64,000 nt of DNA from Paenibacillus thalictri (GTDB lineage Bacteria; Bacillota; Bacilli; Paenibacillales; NBRC-103111), in the NCBI RefSeq assembly GCF_004307995.1, contig NZ_SIRE01000005.1, positions 186,001 to 250,000 of the forward strand, in the 5' to 3' direction. Under the pieces are notes generated by a model. That model was given only the letters and a program-made list of their open reading frames with translations. It was not told the DNA's origin and made no database searches. This document shows positions 54,413 through 63,877 of the stretch, piece by piece. A program made the position numbers and the translations under genes. The number at the start of each line of letters is the position of its first letter. Within the stretch, counting starts at the first letter, position 1.

Positions 54413-55972
54413 ATGGACGAAAGAGGAAACTCCGTGGCCTTCTTTAAAATGTTAACGAAAATGCTGTTCAAATCCGCGCAGCATCGGCCATCTTTCATGG
54501 AACTGCCGGGATCCGGCGAACGGCCGATTTCAGGTCGTCTACAAGAAAATGATGAGGTTTTAAAAACCATTTACAAGGATTGCTCGGACGTTGTGTTCAG
54601 ACATTTTCAGATTGGCGGGACAACGGAAGCATTTCTTATTTACATAGAGCAAATGTGCGATACGCATTTGTTGGATATGCAAGTCTTGACACCGCTCATG
54701 ACGAATCAGGAGTTGTCCGCTCAAAATGCCGCGGACATTATGAGACATATTCCGGTTTCTCATACAAAAACCATTCTTACTTTTGCCGAAGTGATCGAGC
54801 ATATTTCAAACGGCAATCCCGTTATATTTGTCGATCAATTACATTACGCCATATTTGTGGGGTTGGCCAAGTGGGAACAGCGTTCGATTGAGGAGCCCGT
54901 GGCGGAGTCCGTTGTACGCGGTCCTCGGCAAGGCTTCACGGAAACACTGGGGGTCAACACATCGTTGTTGCGACGGATTTTAAAAACTCCTCAGCTTAAG
55001 ATGAAGTCGATGCAAATCGGACGTTATTCAAAGACGCAGGTCATCGTTACGTATGTGGAAGGGCTTGCCGAGCAGCAATTAATCAACGAAATATGCACCC
55101 GTCTCCAGCGAATCAATATTGACGGCGTGATGGATAGCGCCTATATCGAAGAAATGATCGGAGATAATCAGTGGACGCCTTTTCCCCAGCTCCTCTCGAC
55201 AGAACGTCCCGATGTAGTCAGCGCCAATCTGCTAGAAGGGCGGGCTGCCATTCTTGTAGAAAACAGTCCTTTTGCATTGGTTGCGCCAATCACTTTGTTT
55301 TCGTTGATGCAGTCGCCGGAAGATTATTACCAGACGTATTGGGCCGGTTCGTTGGTTCGCTGGCTGCGCTACTTTTTCTTTCTCATTGCGCTTACCATTC
55401 CGTCTGCATACGTTGCCATTTTAACGTATCATCAGGAGATGATTCCGACAACGCTGCTGCTCAGCATAGCCAAATCGCGGGAGGAAATTCCTTTTCCCGC
55501 ACTCATCGAAGCTCTTCTGATGGAAGTTACCTTTGAGGCGCTGCGTGAAGCCGGCGTGCGGCTTCCCAAACAGGTCGGCCCCGCTGTCAGTATCGTCGGT
55601 GCGCTTGTGATCGGGCAAGCGGCCATTTCCGCGGGGCTTGTTTCTTCACCGATGGTTATGGTCGTCGCTTTTACAGGCATCGCTTCCTTTACCTTTCCGC
55701 GTTATACGTTGGGGGTTGCCGTAAGGCTGCTCAGGTTTCCCCTTATGTTTCTGGCCGGCCTTTTGGGACTGCTCGGGTTAATGCTTGGGGTCATCTTGAT
55801 TGTCGTTCATTTATGTTCGCTGAGTTCTTTTGGAGTTCCGTATCTTGCTTCCTTGGCGCCGTTAAGAAAACAGACTCTGAAGGACGTTCTGATCAGAGCT
55901 CCCTTGCAGATTGAAGATGCGCGGCCGTCTTCCAACAGCAATTACAACCCGTCAGGAAGTCACCGGGATTAA
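54413..55972 (+). CDS. GerAA-type spore germination receptor A subunit
   Basis: 519 residues. Cytosolic N-terminal region (about 1-300) followed by several TM helices in the C-terminal half (LRYFFFLIALTIPSAYVAIL; ISAGLVSSPMVMVVAFTGIA; FLAGLLGLLGLMLGVILIV). The GerA signature includes KTILTFAEVIEHISNGNPVIF and PVAESVVRGPRQGFTETLGVN. It is the A subunit of the inner-membrane nutrient receptor of spores. The ribosome site before ATG 54413 is weak. Confidence 0.92.
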   Translation: MDERGNSVAFFKMLTKMLFKSAQHRPSFMELPGSGERPISGRLQENDEVLKTIYKDCSDVVFRHFQIGGTTEAFLIYIEQMCDTHLLDMQVLTPLMTNQELSAQNAADIMRHIPVSHTKTILTFAEVIEHISNGNPVIFVDQLHYAIFVGLAKWEQRSIEEPVAESVVRGPRQGFTETLGVNTSLLRRILKTPQLKMKSMQIGRYSKTQVIVTYVEGLAEQQLINEICTRLQRINIDGVMDSAYIEEMIGDNQWTPFPQLLSTERPDVVSANLLEGRAAILVENSPFALVAPITLFSLMQSPEDYYQTYWAGSLVRWLRYFFFLIALTIPSAYVAILTYHQEMIPTTLLLSIAKSREEIPFPALIEALLMEVTFEALREAGVRLPKQVGPAVSIVGALVIGQAAISAGLVSSPMVMVVAFTGIASFTFPRYTLGVAVRLLRFPLMFLAGLLGLLGLMLGVILIVVHLCSLSSFGVPYLASLAPLRKQTLKDVLIRAPLQIEDARPSSNSNYNPSGSHRD

Positions 55973-56000
55973 CGCCATAGCTGCTCAGGAGGTGATAGGG

Positions 56001-57116
56001 TTGCTGAATAACGGGAAAATCACTTCATTCCAAATGGGGATACTAATGTATCCAACGATATTGGCTACAGCCATATTAATCGTTCCGGCCATTACGATGA
56101 AATATGCACACCGGGATGCATGGATTTCCCCGATGTGGGCCTCGCTTACCGGCTTATTGCTTATTTATGCAGTGATCAGGCTGAACAAGCTGTACCCCAA
56201 TCACACGATTATAGAAGCGAGCGAACCGATATTGGGACGAACGCTTGGCAAAACGTTTGGTTTCGTTTTCTTTTTCTCTTATGCGCAGGATACAGGGTTT
56301 GTGATAAGACAATACGGCGATTTCGTAATCGGAAACTTTCTTCCAAGAACGCCCCTTATAGTGGTTATGGGGTGTATGATTTTTGTTTGTGCGATATCGG
56401 TACGCTGCGGGATCGAAGCGTTGGCCAGATGCGCTCAATTGTTCGTTCCGCTCATTTTGTTTTTCCTGCTGCTTGTCGTGTTATTGCTTACACCGGATCT
56501 ACATATTAATCACGTGCTCCCGGTCATGGAGAGCGGAATATACGCTTCTATAAAAGGCGCTTATACGCCGGCGGGGTGGTTTGTCGACTTCTTGTTTCTT
56601 TCATTTTTTTTGCCGAGTTTGTCCGATCAGGAAAAAGCGGTTAAATGGGCGGTCCGCTCAATGTTAGCCATTATGCTGACCATGGTAGTCACCAATATAG
56701 TCATCATATTGCTGTTCGGAACTGTCGCACCGAAGCTTACTTACCCGGTGATGGTTGCGGCTCGCTACATCAGTTTGGCGGATTTTTTAACCCATATGGA
56801 GGCGCTGGTTATGGCAGTATGGGTAATGGCTATTTTTTTGAAGATATGCGTGTATTATTACGCTTTTGTTCTTATATTTGGTCAATGGCTAAAATTGGCG
56901 GATTATCGGACTGCCGTGTTTCCGCTAGGATTGCTGCTGGTACCTTACAGCCTATGGGTGGCGCCGAACATTCAATACATGGCTGAATTTTTCGATAAAT
57001 CCGGCGTTACTTTTTTTATGACGATTAAATTGCTGCTGCCGTTGCTGCTGCTTGCTGTGGCCATCGTCCGAAATAAACGATCTCATAGTCCGCAAAATGA
57101 ATCCGGGCACAGTTGA
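56001..57116 (+). CDS. GerAB-type germination permease, copy 1
   Basis: Start at TTG 56001, preceded by the full Shine-Dalgarno AGGAGGTGAT; the frame continues upstream into the A subunit gene. 371 residues, ten TM helices, amino-acid-permease (APC) fold with ITSFQMGILMYPTI at the N-terminus. B subunits form the nutrient-binding part of the receptor. A homologous gene follows directly. Confidence 0.9.
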   Translation: MLNNGKITSFQMGILMYPTILATAILIVPAITMKYAHRDAWISPMWASLTGLLLIYAVIRLNKLYPNHTIIEASEPILGRTLGKTFGFVFFFSYAQDTGFVIRQYGDFVIGNFLPRTPLIVVMGCMIFVCAISVRCGIEALARCAQLFVPLILFFLLLVVLLLTPDLHINHVLPVMESGIYASIKGAYTPAGWFVDFLFLSFFLPSLSDQEKAVKWAVRSMLAIMLTMVVTNIVIILLFGTVAPKLTYPVMVAARYISLADFLTHMEALVMAVWVMAIFLKICVYYYAFVLIFGQWLKLADYRTAVFPLGLLLVPYSLWVAPNIQYMAEFFDKSGVTFFMTIKLLLPLLLLAVAIVRNKRSHSPQNESGHS

Positions 57117-57138
57117 ACAATGGGGGAGAAGGCAGATT

Positions 57139-58242
57139 ATGCTCGATAAAGGTAAAATTTCCGCGTTCCAAATGGGGATCATGATGTATCCGACGGTAGT
57201 CGTAACGGGCATACTGCTGCTTCCCTCGCTGCTCGCCCAAGCAGTGGGAAGGGACTTTTGGCTGTCGCCGGTATGGGGGGCGGCAGGCGGCTATTTTATC
57301 GTATGGATTTGCTGCTGGCTGTATAAACGGTATCCGAATCAATCCATCGTGCAATACAGCGAACGGATTATCGGGAAAATTCCGGGGAAATTGGCGGGTC
57401 TGCTAATCATCTGGTTTTATTTGCAGTTAAACGGTTATGTCGTCAGGGAATACGGCGAATTGCTTGTAGGGGCGTTTTTCCCGCGGACTCCGATCCTTCT
57501 TGTTATGGGCAGCTTGCTGCTGGTTTCGGCGTGTGCGGTGAGAGGCGGCGTTGAAGTGTTGGGAAGGAGTGCACAATTGTTCGTCCCCGTTGTTTGCTTA
57601 TTGTTTGTCCTTGTCGTCCTGCTGTTGATTAAGGAATTGGATCTAAGGAATATAATTCCTATTATGGAAGATGGGATGATGCCTTCGTTGCTCGGGTCGT
57701 TGGTGCCGTTTGGCGGTTGGTACGGCGAATTTTTAATCATTTCGTTTCTGCTGCCTTCGCTTACAGACAGCAATAAGGGAATGAAGTGGGCGATGGTGTC
57801 CAATTCGCTCATTATGTTTACGATGGTGGTGACCAATCTGGTTGTCCTGACTTTGTTCGGAAACGCCGCGCCAAGGACGATCTATCCGATGTTGGAGGCG
57901 GCAAGATATATTGAATACGGCGATTTTCTGGAGCACGTTGAAGCTGTAGTGATGGCGATCTGGATATTGGGCGTTTTCGTAAAAATTTCAATGTTTTATT
58001 ATGTGGTCGTCATAGGAGCCTCCCAGTGGCTGAAGCTTGCCGATTTCCGGATGCTTATATTTCCCGTCGGTTTGCTTGTGCTCATACTCACTGTTTGGGG
58101 AGCGGCAAGTTTACAGGAACTCGCTCACACCATCGGTACGGCGGGACCTTTTTATTATGCTACCATCCAGTACTTGCTTCCCGTCATTCTTGCGGCCACC
58201 GCATGGGTCAGAAAGCAGGCACAATCGGGGGATTTAAGATGA
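57139..58242 (+). CDS. GerAB-type germination permease, copy 2
   Basis: Start at ATG 57139 with GGGAGAAGG upstream. 367 residues; N-terminus KISAFQMGIMMYPTV closely mirrors copy 1 and the pattern of helices is the same, but loops diverge widely. A tandem duplication of the ligand-binding subunit. It overlaps the C subunit gene (ATGA at 58239). Confidence 0.9.
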   Translation: MLDKGKISAFQMGIMMYPTVVVTGILLLPSLLAQAVGRDFWLSPVWGAAGGYFIVWICCWLYKRYPNQSIVQYSERIIGKIPGKLAGLLIIWFYLQLNGYVVREYGELLVGAFFPRTPILLVMGSLLLVSACAVRGGVEVLGRSAQLFVPVVCLLFVLVVLLLIKELDLRNIIPIMEDGMMPSLLGSLVPFGGWYGEFLIISFLLPSLTDSNKGMKWAMVSNSLIMFTMVVTNLVVLTLFGNAAPRTIYPMLEAARYIEYGDFLEHVEAVVMAIWILGVFVKISMFYYVVVIGASQWLKLADFRMLIFPVGLLVLILTVWGAASLQELAHTIGTAGPFYYATIQYLLPVILAATAWVRKQAQSGDLR

Positions 58243-59459
58243 AAACCGGAATTTCCCGCATCACCCGTCATATTCTGATCGTTATTTCCTTTTGCGTGAT
58301 GGGCCCGCTGCTGGCAGGCTGCTGGGATCGGACGGAGGTTAACGATCTGGCTTTGATCATGGCGGCAGGTCTGGATAAAAAAAGCGACAATACCATCGAG
58401 CTTGCTGTCGAAGTGTTTGTTCCCAAAGGAGCAAGTTCGGGAGGCATGCAAGGTGGCGGCGGAGCCGGAAGCACAAGCGGAGCCGGGCAGACATTAGTCC
58501 GATCGGCATACGGAATTACACTCGCCGATGCCATGGCCAAGCTGCAGGAGGAATTCCCGCGGCGTATTTTTTGGGGACATTGCGAGGTGTTTATTTTCGG
58601 GGAAAAACTGGCGAAAGATGGCATGCGCGACCATATGGATTTTATTATGCGCGAGCCCGGTCCCCGGGAACGTGCCAATGTTTTTATCAGCAAAGGGAAT
58701 GCGAGAGACATACTGCAGCTAATTCCGCCGCTCGAGCGCAGCTCGGCCGAGGTGCTGCGGGAAATGGCCAAGCTGCAAACCGGAATGAAAGTGACGGTAA
58801 AAGATTTTTCCGAAATGCTGATCGGCGACTCCAAGGCGGCCGCTTTGCCGTGGGTGGAGATGGTTCCTGCCGAACCGTTCAAAAAACCAAACGAGACGGT
58901 GGGTTTCATTAACGGGACGGCCATTATTAAGGGAGACCGTATGGTTGGCTTGCTGAACGATAAATTGACCAGGGGTCTGCTCTGGTTAAGGGACGAGATT
59001 AAAACGTCCATCGTCACAATTACCCCTAAGGAAACGAAGGGGCACGTGTCGATGAAGCTTCTCAAAAGCCAAACGAATTTAATTCCTTCTATTAACGGGG
59101 ATAAGTGGAGCGTTACCGTCAAGATCGAAACGGAAGACGACGTCATGCAAAATACGACGAACCTGGATTTAACGAATCCGAAACTGTCTGACAGTTTGGA
59201 GAAGCAATTGGCCGAAGATATTGAGCGGCGGATTAAAGATGCGCTAGTCCAGCCGCAAAAAGAATTAAATGCGGATATTTTCGATTTTGCCGAAGCGTTT
59301 CACCGTAAATACCCGAAGGAATGGAGGAAGGCCAAAGCCAGATGGGATGAGCTGTTTCCCAAAGTGGAAGTGAAGATTGAAGCGAAAGCCAAAATAATGA
59401 GAACCGGTATGGCAACGGTAGGCGCTAGCCTGCCGGATAGCGAGGTGAAGAAGAAATGA
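58239..59459 (+). CDS. GerAC-type spore germination lipoprotein C subunit
   Basis: 406 residues. Lipobox PLLAGCWDRTEVNDL; the lipidated Cys is residue 28. The CWDRxE start is characteristic of the GerAC family. A Gly/Ser-rich loop (GGMQGGGGAGSTSGAG, about residues 68-83) interrupts the N-terminal domain. C-terminal domain with DIERRIKDALVQPQKELNADIFDFAE is typical. Completes the receptor. Confidence 0.92.
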   Translation: MKTGISRITRHILIVISFCVMGPLLAGCWDRTEVNDLALIMAAGLDKKSDNTIELAVEVFVPKGASSGGMQGGGGAGSTSGAGQTLVRSAYGITLADAMAKLQEEFPRRIFWGHCEVFIFGEKLAKDGMRDHMDFIMREPGPRERANVFISKGNARDILQLIPPLERSSAEVLREMAKLQTGMKVTVKDFSEMLIGDSKAAALPWVEMVPAEPFKKPNETVGFINGTAIIKGDRMVGLLNDKLTRGLLWLRDEIKTSIVTITPKETKGHVSMKLLKSQTNLIPSINGDKWSVTVKIETEDDVMQNTTNLDLTNPKLSDSLEKQLAEDIERRIKDALVQPQKELNADIFDFAEAFHRKYPKEWRKAKARWDELFPKVEVKIEAKAKIMRTGMATVGASLPDSEVKKK

Positions 59460-59680
59460 ACTGGGCAGCGCTTGCTGTAATCACCGTTATTGTTATCTTG
59501 ATGATCCTTTACGAGTGGCCAAGGCTGAGGCAGCATACGGTAAAAGAGAAAAGTGTATTTGTCATCATGACGACCGCCGGGTGGATCCTCGCCTTGCTGC
59601 TTGTTTTGTTTCCCGAGCTGCCGGGACCGACGCAGCTAGTTGACGCCATCTACAAACCGCTCGGCAAGCTGTTCGAATAA
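59456..59680 (+). CDS. small two-TM membrane protein of germination operon
   Basis: 74 residues, overlapping the C subunit gene by four bases (ATGA). Two hydrophobic helices (AALAVITVIVILMILYEW and VIMTTAGWILALLLVLF) joined by a basic loop. Short membrane proteins of this size are found in other germination operons and can tune receptor function (D-type subunits), which I infer only from position. Confidence 0.72.
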   Translation: MNWAALAVITVIVILMILYEWPRLRQHTVKEKSVFVIMTTAGWILALLLVLFPELPGPTQLVDAIYKPLGKLFE

Positions 59681-59707
59681 TGGGACATGGCTCGTCTCAA
59701 CGATTTC

Positions 59708-59733
59708 GACCGTATTTTTATACGGTCTTGTTT
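59708..59733 (+). terminator. intrinsic terminator of germination operon
   Basis: GACCGTAT and ATACGGTC pair around a TTTT loop and are followed by TTGTTT. Confidence 0.75.
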
Positions 59734-59807
59734 GCATTCTTCAGAGTAATCAAGTACTCGAAAGTGTTTGTGACCGACACAAGCTGCAAGCAAATGCAAA
59801 ATACAAA

Positions 59808-59836
59808 TTGACACATACCAAAAATTTCTATATCAT
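59808..59836 (+). promoter_or_regulatory. promoter of MATE gene
   Basis: Consensus -35 TTGACA (59808-59813), 17 bases, TATCAT (59831-59836). Confidence 0.65.
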
Positions 59837-59904
59837 ACAGTAAATATTGTTCCGTTAAACCGGTTTAATGATTTGTTTGAAAAGATGACAGAAAGGGTGT
59901 TCGC

Positions 59905-61284
59905 ATGAGCGCTATTGAAACGAAACGTATAACCAGAAGCGTAATTGGCAGAGGATGGCCTATTCTATTGGAAAGCGTCCTCTTTAACATAAATACGTTC
60001 CTCGACATCGTGATGGTTGGGAGCTTGGGTGCTTACGCGGTTTCAGCCGTCGGAATTACCGACCAGCCGTTATTGATCGTAAACTTTATTTTAATGTCGA
60101 TGACCACTGTTATTATGACGAAAATCTCAGTCCTCAAAGGCCAAAATGACGCGAAGCAAATTAAGGTCTACCTGGTCAATTTAATCGTGCTTGCGGTTTG
60201 CATCGCTTTTATATTTACGTTAATAGGGCAAATCTATGCCAAAGAGATTATGCTGCTCATGGGGGCTCAGCCGGACATTGCGGATATATCGGCAAGTTTT
60301 TTTCGATTTGTTATGGCGGGTATCTGCATCAGAGCTGTATCAAGCGCAATTACTGCGGGACTCAGGGGAATCGGCGAGACGAAAACATCCATGGCGATTA
60401 TTTTAATATCGAACGCCTCCAACATCCTGTTTAATTATTTGTTCATATTCGGCCATTTTGGATTTCCCCGGATGGGGGTGGATGGAGCAGGGCTGGCTAC
60501 TTGTCTTAGCTTTGTCGTAGGCTTCATCTTATGTATGGTGCGGCTGTTTTTTGTTAAGAAGGGGAGTTTGCTCGACTTTGAATTTCGTGAGATTTTTTGT
60601 CTAAGGTACGGACTTATGAAAGAAATTTTTTCAACCTCGCTGCCTCTTATTTGGGAGCGGGTATCTGTGCGACTAGGCGTATTAATTACAGCGAAATTCA
60701 CCATTTCCATTGGCACGCTGGCGTATGCGGCGCATACGATTATCGGGAATCTTACGGGGTTTTCCATATTCCTTGGCATGGCGTTATCTACGACGATCAG
60801 CACCTTTGTCGGCGAATGTGTGGGGCGAAACGATTATGCACTGGCTAAAAAATATATCAACGCTACGGTGAAAATAGGTATCGCCGCATCCAGCTTGTTT
60901 ACCGTCGCTTTCTTCTTTTTCGCGAAGCCATTAGCGCAAATTTATACGACTGAACCTGCTGTGATCGAGAATTGCATCATTGTACTCGGACTGACGGCTT
61001 TTGTGCTTCCGTTTCAATGTACGGCCAATGTATTGTTCGGAGCGTTCAGAGGGCTAGGAGACTTCAAGTCGCCCGCCAAAATAACGGCCATCGGCATTGC
61101 GGTGATCCGCCCGATTCTGACCTTTGTGCTCGTTAGTGTGTTTCATTTCAATTTGCTGGGCGCATGGATAGCCATTAATGCCGATGAATTGTTCCGCTTT
61201 GCCGTCGTTTTGGTGAAATATTACAAGTATCATTTTGAAAATAAAAAGCTGCCGGAGCAAGCGAAGCCGGTGGCAGCAGGCTAA
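59905..61284 (+). CDS. MATE-family efflux transporter
   Basis: 459 residues, twelve TM helices. Two homologous halves: WPILLESVLFNINTFLDIVMVG at the N-terminus and LIWERVSVRLGVLITAKF at the start of the second half, as in Na+/H+-coupled MATE drug exporters (DinF/NorM-like). AAAGGGTG precedes the ATG. The substrate is not predictable. Promoter and its own terminator suggest it is monocistronic. Confidence 0.92.
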   Translation: MSAIETKRITRSVIGRGWPILLESVLFNINTFLDIVMVGSLGAYAVSAVGITDQPLLIVNFILMSMTTVIMTKISVLKGQNDAKQIKVYLVNLIVLAVCIAFIFTLIGQIYAKEIMLLMGAQPDIADISASFFRFVMAGICIRAVSSAITAGLRGIGETKTSMAIILISNASNILFNYLFIFGHFGFPRMGVDGAGLATCLSFVVGFILCMVRLFFVKKGSLLDFEFREIFCLRYGLMKEIFSTSLPLIWERVSVRLGVLITAKFTISIGTLAYAAHTIIGNLTGFSIFLGMALSTTISTFVGECVGRNDYALAKKYINATVKIGIAASSLFTVAFFFFAKPLAQIYTTEPAVIENCIIVLGLTAFVLPFQCTANVLFGAFRGLGDFKSPAKITAIGIAVIRPILTFVLVSVFHFNLLGAWIAINADELFRFAVVLVKYYKYHFENKKLPEQAKPVAAG

Positions 61285-61307
61285 ACGGCAAGCTTATTAG
61301 CGATGGA

Positions 61308-61343
61308 AGCGGCGCTCGTATATTGGGCGCCGTTTGTTTTTGT
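61308..61343 (+). terminator. hairpin between convergent genes
   Basis: CGGCGC and GGCGCCG pair around TCGTATATTG and a T-rich stretch (TTTGTTTTTG) follows on the + strand; likely MATE terminator. Confidence 0.6.
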
Positions 61344-61354
61344 GAACTCAACTT

Positions 61355-62248
61355 TCATCGCCGGGCGGATATCATTTTATGAAACATCACGTCCAATAAC
61401 ATTATTTCTGCTTTTTGGCTGACGGCATGGTTTCCAAGCTTTACATCAATAATAAAATCATTGCTCAGCATCTGGCGGTAACGGGAAATAATATCGTTTT
61501 CGGGCAATTCCCCCATTGCCTTCGTTTCGGGTGGGATTACCGGAATTCCGGCTTGCTCTACCAAGTTAATGTTTTGTTTAATATCCGCAGCGATCTTGCT
61601 TAGAGTGCTTACACTCCTTGCTGACTCGATATCCATCATTCCGTCATTCGTATAAAAATGCTTGTTAACGATAGCTAATGCAGTATGTGATATATGGAAT
61701 GCCTGAATGTCTTTTTGGATTTCATAATGCAAACCCACCGATTCAAATATTTGGGCAAGCTCTTTCACTCTTTCGGTCGTCAGTCCATTTATTTCACCAA
61801 AAATGGTTCCTTGATGTTTTTCGGAACCGAATTGGGCGTATAGAACATCTTCTTTGATGTCTCCACCGGCGCCCGGGAATCCCGGAAGTAAGCGATCGCC
61901 CACGATTTCAAGCCAAGATTCATATCCAGTAGTGTTGGTAAAAGTGACGATGGTTTTGCTCCGATTATGCTTGATCGCAGACAGGGCAGATTCGGCCTGA
62001 TCATATCGTACTGGAACAAAGATAAAATCATAAATGTCGTCGTTATCCAGCTTTTCTATCGTGTTGATCGAGATTTGCTTTATCGATCCATTTTCGTTGT
62101 ATTTCAGGCCGTCCCTTTTCAGCGCCGCCAGTCTCTTTCCTCGTGCCAGTACAGTGACGTCCAGTCCCGACTGTGCTAAACGGAGTGCATATACACTGCC
62201 AATCACGCCGGCGCCAAATATCAAAAGTCTATGTGGTTTGGTGTTCAA
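61355..62248 (-). CDS. ketopantoate reductase-family oxidoreductase (PanE/ApbA fold)
   Basis: 297 residues from a TTG at 62248 (minus strand), with AAGGAAGGA upstream. N-terminal NADP site LLIFGAGVIGSVYALRLAQSG. Substrate domain holds the family-position Asn/Lys region (IVNKHFYTND). Adjacent to a TetR regulator rather than panBCD, so it may act on a different 2-keto acid. Divergent from the TetR gene. Confidence 0.82.
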   Translation of the reverse strand: MNTKPHRLLIFGAGVIGSVYALRLAQSGLDVTVLARGKRLAALKRDGLKYNENGSIKQISINTIEKLDNDDIYDFIFVPVRYDQAESALSAIKHNRSKTIVTFTNTTGYESWLEIVGDRLLPGFPGAGGDIKEDVLYAQFGSEKHQGTIFGEINGLTTERVKELAQIFESVGLHYEIQKDIQAFHISHTALAIVNKHFYTNDGMMDIESARSVSTLSKIAADIKQNINLVEQAGIPVIPPETKAMGELPENDIISRYRQMLSNDFIIDVKLGNHAVSQKAEIMLLDVMFHKMISARR

Positions 62249-62357
62249 TTATGATCCTTCCTTTCATAGAATTAGTCACAGATTGTTTAAGCAACACCTG
62301 TTTGATAAGATAATAATATCGCATGCGTATGATTTCAACCGACAAAGTTAGATGAAA

Positions 62358-62371
62358 GTTGCATAGGCAAC
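62358..62371. promoter_or_regulatory. possible TetR operator (inverted repeat)
   Basis: GTTGC-ATAG-GCAAC, a perfect 5-bp inverted repeat, in the intergenic region between the divergent PanE-like and TetR genes. A copy of its right half (GCAACAC) recurs at about 62289. Binding by the adjacent regulator is inferred. Confidence 0.4.
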
Positions 62372-62409
62372 ACATTATGATAATTGATGTTTAACAAGGA
62401 GGTATAGAA

Positions 62410-62994
62410 ATGGTAAATCAGGAAGATCCGAGGGTGTTGCGCACTCGACAGTTAATTAGAGCAGCGTTCAGAGATTTGTTGCGGAGAAAAGGATTTGATG
62501 CAATCACCATCAGAGATATCGCTCAGCAAGCAACCATTAACCGCGCCACCTTTTATGCCCATTTTGAAGATAAATATGCTTTGCTTGACGAAGTCACAGA
62601 ACAGGCTTTTCATGAAATGATTCCTGAGCAAGTGGCGAATGCACAGGAGTTTACGAATGAAATATGTGACCAGTTGATCTTGCTGACGCACCAATACATC
62701 GTGGATTTTTATCGGATCTGCAGAATGGACTCCCATTCGATGGCTACGCTTGTCGATGAAAAAATAAAGAAAATGTTGCTGCAAACCATAGAGAGCATTT
62801 TTCTGAAAGGGGATACCCACCATGGAGTGGACATACATCATATAAAAACCATGGCGGCCATGACAGGTTCAGCGATCTATGGCGCTGCGCATTATTGGTT
62901 AAATGTCGAGAGAAAAGATCGAACCGATGTGCTTATCGACATGGTTCGTCCCTATGTAATGAACGGTCTGGGGCTGTATCGCAATGGCCAATAG
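62410..62994 (+). CDS. TetR/AcrR-family transcriptional regulator
   Basis: 194 residues. Helix-turn-helix IRDIAQQATINRATFYAHFEDKYAL at about 36-60; C-terminal ligand domain. AAGGAGG ahead of the ATG. Regulator of itself and the divergent reductase gene, probably. Confidence 0.9.
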   Translation: MVNQEDPRVLRTRQLIRAAFRDLLRRKGFDAITIRDIAQQATINRATFYAHFEDKYALLDEVTEQAFHEMIPEQVANAQEFTNEICDQLILLTHQYIVDFYRICRMDSHSMATLVDEKIKKMLLQTIESIFLKGDTHHGVDIHHIKTMAAMTGSAIYGAAHYWLNVERKDRTDVLIDMVRPYVMNGLGLYRNGQ

Positions 62995-63154
62995 TTTGAT
63001 TCAACGCCTATATCCTCTTCCTGAAAGCCAAGAACCCCTCCGAGCACAAAGTACCTCCGAACAATTTCACACCTTTTTCTAACAAAAACCACCTATTCTG
63101 AATTTATGAAAAGGTTTACATTTGAAGTATTCGACAAAAAAAGGCGGGGTTTGC

Positions 63155-63877
63155 ATGAATGAACCAAATGATGGACCAAATGGTCCGCCGTCACCGTCAG
63201 AGCCGATGATCCAAGCGGTCGGGGTGACGCGAACTTTCGGCCGCGGAACTGCCGCCGTACATGCACTGCGCGGAGCCAACCTGTCGATTGCGCCGGGAAG
63301 GCTGGTAGCGCTGCGCGGCCGATCCGGCTCGGGAAAGACGACGCTGCTGAACATATTGGGAGCCCTTGACCGCCCGACGGAAGGAGCGGTTTATGTGAAA
63401 GGCCGGGAAATATCCGGCTTATCCGAAAAAAAACGCAATGAGCTGCGCCGTACGCAAATCGGTCTTATTTTTCAATCGTTTGCGCTTGTGCCGTTAATGT
63501 CCGCCTACGAAAATGTCGAGTTTGGGCTGCGTATCGCCGGCGTACCGGCGGCCCGCCACCGTGAATATGCGGAAGCCGCGCTGGATTTCGTCGGATTGAA
63601 AACACGGATGAAACATCGGCCGTTCGAAATGTCCGGCGGTGAGCAGCAGCGGGTAGCGATCGCCAGAGCGGTTGCGCACCGGCCTTCGCTGCTGCTGGCG
63701 GACGAACCGACAGCCGAACTGGACAGCAAGATGGGGCTGCAGGTCATGCGGGTGTTTAAAGAGCTCGTGGAACGTGAAGGAATGACGATCATCTTGACGA
63801 CACACGATCCGGCGATTATGGAAATCGTTGACCATGTTTACGCATTGGAGGATGGGCACATTGTGGATGAAGGATAA
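63155..63877 (+). CDS. MacB/LolD-type ABC exporter ATP-binding protein
   Basis: Start at ATG 63155 after AAGGCGGGG; a TTG at 63122 is in frame but less favoured. 240 residues: Walker A GRSGSGKTT, signature MSGGEQQRVAIARA, Walker B LLLADEPTAELD, H-loop TTHD. MacB-type ATPases work with a permease and a periplasmic adaptor (MacA); the next gene is the adaptor candidate. Confidence 0.92.
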   Translation: MNEPNDGPNGPPSPSEPMIQAVGVTRTFGRGTAAVHALRGANLSIAPGRLVALRGRSGSGKTTLLNILGALDRPTEGAVYVKGREISGLSEKKRNELRRTQIGLIFQSFALVPLMSAYENVEFGLRIAGVPAARHREYAEAALDFVGLKTRMKHRPFEMSGGEQQRVAIARAVAHRPSLLLADEPTAELDSKMGLQVMRVFKELVEREGMTIILTTHDPAIMEIVDHVYALEDGHIVDEG

